DNA of 13,148 bases, taken from NCBI GenBank assembly GCA_026692885.1, contig JAPLNJ010000912.1, forward strand, positions 1-13,148, given 5' to 3'. The notes beneath the pieces are model-generated. The model ran no database searches. It was not told where the DNA came from and saw only the letters and a program-made list of their open reading frames with translations. The stretch comes from Planctomycetota bacterium. GTDB taxonomy: Bacteria; Planctomycetota; Planctomycetia; Pirellulales; Pirellulaceae. A program made the position numbers and the translations under genes. Shown here piece by piece: positions 7,686 to 13,148 of this stretch; the first letter of the stretch is position 1, and the number at the start of each line of letters is the position of its first letter.

Positions 7686-9700
7686 GCCCCCAACAGTACC
7701 GCACCGTGCTCCTGGCGGCAAGCTGTCACCACGGCTTGGCGAATCTGGTCCGCTTCCTCGTTGGTTAGCGTTCGTTCGGCCGACCGGACCGTAATCGAGA
7801 ACAGCAAGCGTTTCTTTCCGCGGCCGTCTTTCTCCGCATCGCGGTACGTCTCGCGGTACTGCAAGCTCTCCAGGCAATCGCCAGCCGACTTGCGGACCGT
7901 CTCCGCAAGCGTCGCCCAGCGGACCGCTTCGTCCACGATCAGGTTCAAGTCGCGATCGATGGTTGGAAAAGCGATAGGCTCGGAGTACTGCGGAATCAGC
8001 TCGGCCAAGGCCACCAGCACGGACAGGTCCAATTCCGCGATGGTGGTCGACTCGCGCAAGCCGAATTGCTTCAGGCCGGCCGCCGAGACTTCGCCAAGGA
8101 AACCCAGACGCCGGCCCTCGACGCGGAGTTCGCACGACTTTGTGCCGTCGAGCAGTGGTTGCTGGGTGGGCACCGCCTCCAGCCGAGCGGATCGTCGCAA
8201 GGCAGCCAAGACGGCCTCGACCACACCTTTGACGCGATAGAAATCGCCGCCGCTGGTCAGGGCCAGCGTCGGCTGTTCGAGCGGCAGGTCGCTGCCTCGC
8301 GACAGATAGCTCCGCGCGGTCTCGAACAGTTCAATCACCGGATTGGCCAGCGATTCGTTCACGCGGCGGGCAGCCAACAGACTCGGCACTAGGCTGCGGC
8401 GCACCAGATCCGCTCCCTTGAGCATCGGCGTGCTGGCCCGTAGCGGCTCGGTCGCAGTCCACGGGCTAAACGCGTCGGACAACTCCTGAGACACCACGGT
8501 CGCCGTCACCGCTTCATCGAACCCGGCGGCCAGCAGGACTTGGCGAACTTTCGATAACACCCGATCCGCATCGGAGCGATGCGAGGGTGCCATCGGCACC
8601 GCCACGTCTTCCGGGATCTGGTCGTAGCCGTGGATGCGGGCCACTTCTTCGACCAAGTCGATTTCCCGCTCCAGGTCCCGCCGCCAGCTGGGCGGAATGA
8701 CCCGCACGGTGCTCTCCTCGGCCGCGACTTCTTGACAGCCCAAGGCGGTCAGGATCCGCCGGACCGTCTCCAGCGGCACGTCGATTCCGAGCACACGGGG
8801 CAACTGCGACAGGCGCAGCGGGATCGGTGACCGCATCGGGATCCCTTTCCCCTGATCGATGACGCCTGCGGCCAACTGCCCGCCCCCCAACTCCAGAATC
8901 AGCTGGCAGCAGCGACGACTGGCCCAATCCACGCCGACCGGATCGACCCCCCGCTCGAAACGATACGAGGAGGGACTGTGCAGGGCGAGCTTGCGGGCCG
9001 TGCCGCGAATCGTCAGCGGGGCGAAATCGGCCGCTTCGATCAATACCTCGGTGGTGTCGTCGGCCACCTCGGTATCCGCGCCGCCCATGACGCCGCCCAA
9101 GGCCACGGGCCGCTGGGCGTCGGCGATGACACACATGCCGGCTTCTAGCGGGTAGGTCTTGTGATTGATGGCTTCGAACGGCTCACCCGGCCGCGCCTCC
9201 CGCACGATAATCTCCCGCCCTGTGAGCTTGGCGAAGTCAAAAGCATGTAGGGGCTGGCCGTTTTCCAGCATCACGTAGTTGGTGACGTCCACGACGTTGT
9301 TGATCGCCGGGATGCCAACGCTTGCCAGTCGCTGCACCAGCCACGCCGGGCTGGGACCGACTCGCACGCCCTGCAGGACGCGGGCCGTGTACCGCGGGCA
9401 CAACGCCGGACAGGCGATGGTGACCTTGGTCAGTTCGGTCACCAGACGCCCGCCTGCAGACAGGGCGACGGTCGGCACCCGCAGTGTTCCGCCAAACAAG
9501 ACCGCGATTTCGCGTGCGACCCCGAGATGCCCCAGGCAATCGGGGCGATTGCTGGTGATCTCCAGATCGATCACGACGTCGTCGGCCAAGTGCGTCGAGG
9601 CTTCGTGGTTAAGACCGGCCATCGCCAGCCGCCCGACCAGTTCGTCGTGCGACATGCCGAGAGCCACGTAGTCCTTGAGCCAGTTCCAGGAGACAAGCAT
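7682..9700 (-). CDS. pheT: Phenylalanyl-tRNA synthetase beta subunit, lacking the EMAP-like domain
   Basis: Beta subunit of the (alpha-beta)2 enzyme that charges tRNA-Phe; it carries editing and tRNA-binding domains. Seen in order: the N-terminal segment MLVSWNWLKDYV, NRPDCLG (51-57), NNVVDVTNYVMLENGQPLHAFD in the B3/B4 editing region, RFERGVDP (about 246-253), a B5 domain (about 290-360, including PPSWRRDLEREIDLVEEVAR), the pseudo-catalytic core, and a C-terminal ferredoxin-fold anticodon-binding domain (about the last 95 residues, with FPTIDRDLNLIV and ITVRSAERTLTNEEA). The usual bacterial length is near 800 residues; this one has 672. The missing part is the tRNA_bind (EMAP/OB) domain of about 110 residues that normally lies between AGL and NRxDCL. 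The frame is intact, so this is a compact form rather than a broken gene. Confidence 0.97.
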   Translation of the reverse strand: MLVSWNWLKDYVALGMSHDELVGRLAMAGLNHEASTHLADDVVIDLEITSNRPDCLGHLGVAREIAVLFGGTLRVPTVALSAGGRLVTELTKVTIACPALCPRYTARVLQGVRVGPSPAWLVQRLASVGIPAINNVVDVTNYVMLENGQPLHAFDFAKLTGREIIVREARPGEPFEAINHKTYPLEAGMCVIADAQRPVALGGVMGGADTEVADDTTEVLIEAADFAPLTIRGTARKLALHSPSSYRFERGVDPVGVDWASRRCCQLILELGGGQLAAGVIDQGKGIPMRSPIPLRLSQLPRVLGIDVPLETVRRILTALGCQEVAAEESTVRVIPPSWRRDLEREIDLVEEVARIHGYDQIPEDVAVPMAPSHRSDADRVLSKVRQVLLAAGFDEAVTATVVSQELSDAFSPWTATEPLRASTPMLKGADLVRRSLVPSLLAARRVNESLANPVIELFETARSYLSRGSDLPLEQPTLALTSGGDFYRVKGVVEAVLAALRRSARLEAVPTQQPLLDGTKSCELRVEGRRLGFLGEVSAAGLKQFGLRESTTIAELDLSVLVALAELIPQYSEPIAFPTIDRDLNLIVDEAVRWATLAETVRKSAGDCLESLQYRETYRDAEKDGRGKKRLLFSITVRSAERTLTNEEADQIRQAVVTACRQEHGAVLLGA

Positions 9701-9729
9701 GGGAGTTGTGAATCTGAGGGTGAGTGGTT

Positions 9730-9819
9730 GTAGGTCAGGCTTTCCAGCCTGACAAGTATCCCGCGTCAGACTGGAAAGCCTGACAGACTTGGCACGTCAG
9801 GCTGGAAAGCCTGACCTAC
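9730..9819. repeat. Three REP-like palindrome copies between pheS and pheT
   Basis: A self-complementary unit, GTCAGGCT-TTCC-AGCCTGAC (8-bp stem, 4-base loop), occurs with its GTAG flank at 9730-9753, in reverse orientation with one change at 9765-9784, and in full reverse orientation at 9796-9819. The outer copies are exact inverted repeats over 24 bases, so the whole 90-base block can also fold as one large cruciform. The arrangement matches REP/BIME clusters of enterobacteria in form. It lies inside the pheS-pheT operon and may affect mRNA stability or read-through. Confidence 0.9.
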
Positions 9820-9842
9820 CAGGGGATCCCGCCGCGAAGCGG

Positions 9843-10880
9843 TTAGAACTGCTGCAAGAATCGCACGTCGTTCTTGAACAGTTCGCGGATGTCCGTGATT
9901 CCATGACGACGCATGCAGAGCCGTTCGACGCCCAGGCCGAAGGCGAAGCCGACAACTTGCTCCGGATCGTAGCCCACCGCCTGCAGCACCTTGGGGTCGA
10001 CCATCCCGGCGCCGCCGAATTCGATCCACCGGTCGTTCCAGTGATAATCAACTTCCACGCTGGGTTCAGTGAACGGGAAGAACGAGGGCCGGAAGCGAAT
10101 GTGCACGTCGCCGCCGAGATAACTGGCGGCAAACATCCGCAGCACGCTCTTCAGATCGGCCATCGTGACGCGTTGGTCGATCAGCAAGCCCTCCATCTGA
10201 TGGAACATCGGATAGTGCGTGGCGTCGACGTCGTCCGGGCGGTACACGCGGCCTAAGGCGATGATCCGCACGGGCGGCGGCTGTGTTTCCATGACTCGGA
10301 TCTGCACGGTGCTGGTCTGACTGCGCAGCAACAACGGGCGGGCCTGGGCGGTGGCCTGGGCGGTGGCCTGGGCGGTGGTGAGGTAGAAGTTATCCAGCGG
10401 ATCGCGGGCCGGGTGTTCCAACGGAATGTTCAGGGCCTCGAAGTTATGCCTTTCGTCTTCGATTTCCGGCCCTTCTGCCACCGAGAAGCCCAGCCGGCCC
10501 ATGATTTCCTTGAGCTCTTCCATCGTCTGCGTGATGGGATGCAGCCGGCCGATTCGCAACGGCACGCCGGGCAGGGTTGGATCGAACTGCGGGTCGGCTA
10601 GGGTCAGGGTCGGGACGCCCGCCGTCAGTCGTTCGCCCGCCGCCTTGAACGCTGCGTCGATGCGGTTCTTGACCTCATTGAACCGTTTGCCAGCGGCGGG
10701 GCGATCGGCCGAGTCGACGCTGCCCAACGCTTTCTGGACCGTCTTGATGCGGCCTTGTTTCGCGCCCACGAATTCGACCCGAACGGCCTCCAAGGCTGCG
10801 GTCTCCACCGCGGAGTCAAAGGCCCGGACGGCCGCCGCCTCCAACTCGTCCAACTGTTTGAGAAAATCCGCTAGTGCCAT
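9843..10880 (-). CDS. pheS: Phenylalanyl-tRNA synthetase alpha subunit
   Basis: Catalytic subunit of the (alpha-beta)2 enzyme that activates phenylalanine and attaches it to tRNA-Phe. An N-terminal coiled-coil arm (about 1-85) is followed by the class II core: [19 protein letters not shown], the motif 2 region [22 protein letters not shown] (about residue 210) and motif 3 [15 protein letters not shown] (about 311-325). The 345-residue length is normal for the family. The one oddity is a threefold TAQA repeat at about 168-180, between DNFYL and LLLRSQTS, where homologues have only a few residues. The ATG at 10880 gives the standard N-terminus; the Shine-Dalgarno is weak. An intrinsic terminator ends only 13 bases upstream of the start. 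pheT follows after 142 bases that hold three palindromes. Confidence 0.97.
   Translation of the reverse strand: MALADFLKQLDELEAAAVRAFDSAVETAALEAVRVEFVGAKQGRIKTVQKALGSVDSADRPAAGKRFNEVKNRIDAAFKAAGERLTAGVPTLTLADPQFDPTLPGVPLRIGRLHPITQTMEELKEIMGRLGFSVAEGPEIEDERHNFEALNIPLEHPARDPLDNFYLTTAQATAQATAQARPLLLRSQTSTVQIRVMETQPPPVRIIALGRVYRPDDVDATHYPMFHQMEGLLIDQRVTMADLKSVLRMFAASYLGGDVHIRFRPSFFPFTEPSVEVDYHWNDRWIEFGGAGMVDPKVLQAVGYDPEQVVGFAFGLGVERLCMRRHGITDIRELFKNDVRFLQQF
10342..10377 (-). repeat. Three tandem 12-bp repeats inside pheS
   Basis: The plus-strand unit GCCTGGGCGGTG occurs three times without change (10342-10353, 10354-10365, 10366-10377). On the coding strand it reads in frame as repeating Thr-Ala-Gln-Ala. 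The identity of all three copies at DNA level suggests recent slippage expansion that keeps the frame because the unit is a multiple of three. Confidence 0.95.
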
Positions 10881-10893
10881 AGTTGTCTCGCAT

Positions 10894-10931
10894 AAAAAAA
10901 CGGAGACAGGCCCGACCGAGGCCTGTCTCCG
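10894..10931 (-). terminator. Intrinsic terminator after rplT, just ahead of pheS
   Basis: On the minus strand a perfect 12-bp stem (10920-10931 with 10901-10912; CGGAGACAGGCC and its complement) with a 7-base loop is followed by seven T residues (10894-10900). This is a textbook Rho-independent terminator for rpmI-rplT. It ends 13 bases before the pheS ATG, so pheS needs read-through, an attenuation mechanism, or a promoter overlapping the hairpin. Confidence 0.92.
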
Positions 10932-10940
10932 CTGACATTA

Positions 10941-10964
10941 TCTTACGCGCTGGTTCTTACGCGC
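10941..10964 (-). repeat. Short direct repeat between rplT and the terminator
   Basis: TCTTACGCGC (plus strand) occurs at 10941-10950 and again at 10955-10964, separated by four bases (a 14-base period). It sits between the rplT stop and the terminator stem. It could be a small duplication or a binding site; nothing else supports a role. Confidence 0.6.
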
Positions 10965-10974
10965 CGATGGCAGT

Positions 10975-11331
10975 TCAGACGGCCAGGGCCTGTTTGACCT
11001 GCGCAAACACTACGTCGAACGCGGGCGGATCGTGGATCGCCATTTCCGACAGCGTCTTGCGATCCAACACGATCTTGGCCTGCTTCAGGCCGAAGATGAA
11101 CTGGCTGTAGCGCAAGCCCCGTTCCGTGACCGCGGCGTTCAAGCGGATGATCCACAATTTGCGGAACTCACGTCGGCGCACCCGGCGATCGCGATAGGCA
11201 AATACGCCAGCACGCACGAGATGTTCTTTGACCGTACGGAGCAGACGCCTGCGTCCACCCACATACCCTTTGGCCCGCTTGAACAGGCGTCGTTTGGCCT
11301 GCGTGCGAGCTGCACCTTTTCTGGTTCTCAT
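10975..11331 (-). CDS. rplT: 50S ribosomal protein L20
   Basis: Primary rRNA-binding protein needed early in 50S assembly; in several bacteria it also represses its own operon by binding mRNA. The 118-residue product is full length. The basic N-terminal tail ([20 protein letters not shown], then [16 protein letters not shown]) and the globular part with [33 protein letters not shown] and [10 protein letters not shown] are all typical. The ATG at 11331 has a modest GGGGA upstream. rpmI lies 211 bases upstream, an unusually wide gap for this pair, and a strong terminator follows. Confidence 0.98.
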   Translation of the reverse strand: MRTRKGAARTQAKRRLFKRAKGYVGGRRRLLRTVKEHLVRAGVFAYRDRRVRRREFRKLWIIRLNAAVTERGLRYSQFIFGLKQAKIVLDRKTLSEMAIHDPPAFDVVFAQVKQALAV

Positions 11332-11542
11332 GGGAAGTCCCCATTAAGTTGGCACGATAAGGCCCTTCCGTGCACCGGAAGTGTTGGGTGCCCACGCGCA
11401 CATATTTGCAGGCTCAAGCCTGCTTCTGCTCAGCTACTTTGGTAGCTGGATTCGCAAGACACCCGTCTCTTCCCCGGCTTTCCGCCCTAAACTCTTGCGA
11501 GTTCGGGTACGGCCAAGGTCGGGACTGCGAACGGTGATTCGG
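11332..11542 (-). promoter_or_regulatory. Structured 211-base gap between rpmI and rplT, possible L20 autoregulatory leader
   Basis: The gap contains several clean stem-loops: AACTC-TTGC-GAGTT (11490-11503), CAGCTAC-TTTG-GTAGCTG (11431-11448), GCAGGC-TCAA-GCCTGC (11408-11423) and CTTCCG-TGCAC-CGGAAG (11365-11381). None has a T-run, so they are not terminators. L20 is known to bind structured mRNA near its own gene in Escherichia coli and Bacillus subtilis, which makes a regulatory leader plausible. I cannot match a specific L20-binding fold by eye. Confidence 0.4.
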
Positions 11543-11749
11543 TTAGTAGCTGTGCTTGCCCAGCGCTCGGTGCACCATACTCTCCATGGTGGCGTCCACG
11601 GTCTTGGTGCCGCGCAGGTTGCGTTTTCGCTTCGCCGTCAGCCCACGCGTATTCAAGTGGCTGGTGCCGGAGTGGCGGTGCTTGGCGTGGCCATTGGCGG
11701 TCAAGCGGAATCGTTTCTTGGTACCCTTGTGGGTTTTTTGCTTCGGCAT
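11543..11749 (-). CDS. rpmI: 50S ribosomal protein L35
   Basis: Small basic 50S subunit protein of 68 residues, close to the usual 64-66. Family features: MPKQKTHKGTKKRFRLTANG, then KHRHSGTSHLN, and the Lys/Arg-rich KAKRKRNLRG-like segment (here TAKRKRNLRGTKTVD). The ATG start is supported by a good GAGGTG ribosome-binding site at 11757-11762. It is the first gene of the minus-strand cluster seen here; infC, which usually precedes it, is not in the next 1.4 kb. Confidence 0.97.
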   Translation of the reverse strand: MPKQKTHKGTKKRFRLTANGHAKHRHSGTSHLNTRGLTAKRKRNLRGTKTVDATMESMVHRALGKHSY

Positions 11750-11756
11750 TGGACAA

Positions 11757-11762
11757 CACCTC
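11757..11762 (-). promoter_or_regulatory. Ribosome-binding site of rpmI
   Basis: GAGGTG on the minus strand, seven bases before the rpmI ATG. It is the clearest Shine-Dalgarno in the window and fixes the start. Confidence 0.75.
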
Positions 11763-11982
11763 TACCAACGGAGTCTTCGCAAGAAGTTGTGAACCAAAGA
11801 GTTTATGTCTTGTCGGCCGGCTGTGGAAGGGGGATTGAGCAAATTCTCAGGTCATTCTCGCCGGTTCCGGCCGAATTCCTGCCAAGCGAGTTCCGAAACG
11901 CGAAAATCGAGTCCGTGCGAGAATCATGCATTGATCGTACGGTTGTGAATTCCTGTCAGTGCTGGCAGCGGTCCGGGTGGCT

Positions 11983-12051
11983 GGTGGCTGAGCCTAGGCG
12001 AAGCCCCAGTCCCCGATTTCCGGGGCTTCGCCGCTATCTGCCTCAGCCACC
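11983..12051. repeat. Imperfect inverted repeat upstream of rpmI
   Basis: Two paired blocks: GGTGGCTGAG (11983-11992) with CTCAGCCACC (12042-12051), and GGCGAAGCCCC (11997-12007) with GGGGCTTCGCC (12022-12032). They are separated by an unequal internal loop (4 and 9 bases) around a 14-base apical loop. GGTGGCTG is also partly duplicated just before the left arm (11976-11990). It is another REP-like palindrome of a different sequence family from the others. Confidence 0.75.
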
Positions 12052-12265
12052 CTGCAGCTAGCACCAGGCGGGCTTCAGCACGCTTCGTGTGCAGATGGCG
12101 ATTTAGTATTTTGTGGATCAGCGGTCGTTCAATGAGAAACCGCAAGACACTATTCTTGACACCGACAACCCCGAAAACCGTTTGTGGCAGTCTCCATGCT
12201 CCGACCGGTATCGGCCGACCTGGACGCTCTTTCCGGCCTTGGCGTTGCTTGACTTCACCTCCCGG

Positions 12266-13148
12266 CTACGACTGCCGACTGGCTAGCCATTGGGTCAACT
12301 CGTCCAGTGTCTGCCAGCCAGGCAGGTATTCGAGCAGACGCTCCGCTTCGTCCGTCGTGAGCGTATGAATCACCTCCTGCAGCGCGACGGGAACCGTCCC
12401 GTGGCGGGCTCGCAGGAAAACCAAAATAGCCTTCTCTAAGCCCCGCTGCTCGCCCCGCTGCTCGCCCCGCTGCTCGCCCCGCTGCTCGCCCCGCTCCTCG
12501 CCGATGCGGATGCCCCGCTGCTCGCCTCGCTGCTTGCCGATGCGGATCAGATCCTTCCCAGATTGGGTTTCTTCCAGTTCCGGCAGTTCTCCCAGTAACA
12601 TCATCTCGATCTCCTTCTTCCCCTTGTGCTTCAGCCGTTGTTCCAGCCAGTTGACGAATACATCCAACAGGCTCGCCTTGCAGACCGCCAACAGGTCGCT
12701 ATGCTTGATCGTCCGGTAATAACCCACCGCGTCACGTTCCAGGGCCTCTTCGCTCTCGACTAGCAGCGGCTTGAACACTGCTACCAACGGATGTCCGGGG
12801 TGCCCGCGTTCAAGAGCATCCACGGCATCGCGCAGGAGGAAGGCCCCGACTACGCGAGTCCAAGGCGCCGTCTTCGGATCCAGATTATCATAACCGAAGA
12901 AGATGATGCCTTGAACCGGTCGCATCTGATGCGATTCCTGCACGGCAATCATTTCCGCCACCGTCCGCGTATAAATCGTCTCATCCTTCCAGAACTGAAA
13001 TTCGACGACCGTCAAAGGCGGCGCGGCTAAATCGGGAATAATCACGCAGTCGGCCCGCCGCTCGAGTTCCTTGATCGTCACAGAGTGGAGCGAGCTCTTG
13101 CCAGGCGACGGCCAATCGGCGAGTTGAAAGATCCAATCAGGATTCGCT
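12266..13148 (-). CDS. Rpn/DUF2887-type PD-(D/E)XK nuclease-like protein, 5' end outside window
   Basis: The frame is open through the right edge; 22 in-frame codons precede the GTG at 13081 and look like the family's conserved N-terminus (NPDWIFQLADWPSPG), so the true start is outside. Counting from that GTG, Asp11 (RRADCVIIPD) and Glu27-x-Gln29 (VVEFQFWKD) form the PD-(D/E)XK-like core, followed by ETIYTRTVAEM and GIIFFGYDNLDPKTAPW. These fit DUF2887 and the wider Rpn/transposase-like nuclease group, whose studied members cut DNA and promote recombination. The C-terminal third holds a charged repeat (RGEQ units) and ends in VIHTLTTDEAERLLEYLPGWQTLDELTQWL. Such genes are multicopy and variable in many cyanobacteria and planctomycetes. 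Nuclease activity here is inferred, not shown. Confidence 0.8.
   Translation of the reverse strand, partial: ANPDWIFQLADWPSPGKSSLHSVTIKELERRADCVIIPDLAAPPLTVVEFQFWKDETIYTRTVAEMIAVQESHQMRPVQGIIFFGYDNLDPKTAPWTRVVGAFLLRDAVDALERGHPGHPLVAVFKPLLVESEEALERDAVGYYRTIKHSDLLAVCKASLLDVFVNWLEQRLKHKGKKEIEMMLLGELPELEETQSGKDLIRIGKQRGEQRGIRIGEERGEQRGEQRGEQRGEQRGLEKAILVFLRARHGTVPVALQEVIHTLTTDEAERLLEYLPGWQTLDELTQWLASRQS
12441..12548 (-). repeat. Nine-unit 12-bp tandem array in the nuclease-like gene
   Basis: Twelve-base units run without gaps from 12441 to 12548. The plus-strand unit CCCCGCTGCTCG is identical at 12441, 12453, 12465, 12477 and 12513; 12489 and 12525 carry one and three changes, and 12501 and 12537 are the divergent form CCGATGCGGATS. 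Translation gives four-residue units RGEQ or its variants and IRIG. The four adjacent identical copies suggest recent slippage. The array stays in frame. Confidence 0.95.

Larger units (their letters stand above)
11750..12265. other. 516-base gap upstream of rpmI, no gene seen
   Basis: The open frames crossing this gap show no recognisable protein, and infC is absent on both strands. The segment next to rpmI must hold its leader and, probably, the promoter for rpmI-rplT. I could not pick convincing -35 and -10 boxes. An imperfect inverted repeat occupies 11983-12051. In 12062-12265 I see nothing beyond the 3' flank of the nuclease-like gene. Confidence 0.7.

Noticed and set aside
7686..8135. 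Upstream extension of the DUF58 reading frame to 585 codons
   Set aside because: The extra part is out-of-frame pheT sequence; the GTG at 7685 directly precedes the membrane segment and overlaps the pheT stop.
10885..10940. Short open frame through the terminator as a pheS leader peptide (contains Phe-Phe)
   Set aside because: The two Phe codons are simply the terminator T-run; there is no ribosome-binding site or control-codon cluster ahead of the stem.
11381..12061. Plus-strand open frame of 226 codons across rpmI and its upstream gap
   Set aside because: It is antisense to rpmI, which is certain, and the rest crosses an inverted repeat; no recognisable domain or start signal.
11750..12145. 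infC or a tRNA gene in the gap upstream of rpmI
   Set aside because: No IF3-like residues in any frame and no cloverleaf with a TTCRANY arm could be found by eye.
12441..12548. CRISPR array
   Set aside because: Units are 12 bp, contiguous, without spacers, and lie in frame in a coding sequence.

Overview
The window is bacterial chromosome, GC-rich, and most likely from a planctomycete (Planctomycetota, Pirellulales-like). This is inferred from gene style (long inserts in ValRS, a zinc-ribbon rhomboid protease beside valS, a short PheT) and from several families of REP-like palindromes between genes. No rRNA gene or other firm taxonomic marker is present. Nearly all coding space is explained by ten genes in two converging blocks plus one gene cut by the right edge.

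Left block, plus strand (1-5960): the 3' part of valS (valyl-tRNA synthetase), a rhomboid-family intramembrane protease with an N-terminal zinc ribbon, a palindrome, a MalK/UgpC-type ABC ATPase without permeases, and a HI0933/BaiN-type flavoprotein. The flavoprotein start overlaps the ABC stop (GTGA) and its reading frame contains an in-frame palindromic element. A 417-base gap (5961-6377) full of hairpins separates the two blocks and ends with a near-perfect 27-base inverted repeat.

Right block, minus strand, transcribed from about 11750 down to 6378: rpmI (L35), a 211-base structured gap, rplT (L20), an intrinsic terminator, pheS, a triple REP-like palindrome, pheT, and a DUF58 protein that overlaps pheT by GTGA. 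The order resembles the enterobacterial infC-rpmI-rplT-pheS-pheT cluster, but infC is not upstream. In its place is a 516-base gap with another inverted repeat, then the 3' end of a minus-strand PD-(D/E)XK nuclease-like (Rpn/DUF2887-type) gene carrying a 12-bp tandem array.

The genes are mainly translation housekeeping (two aminoacyl-tRNA synthetases and two 50S proteins) with membrane and accessory genes attached. I see no defence island, CRISPR array, prophage or biosynthetic cluster. The unusual content is the density and variety of palindromic repeats, including one translated in frame, and several departures from family norms in ValRS, PheS and PheT.
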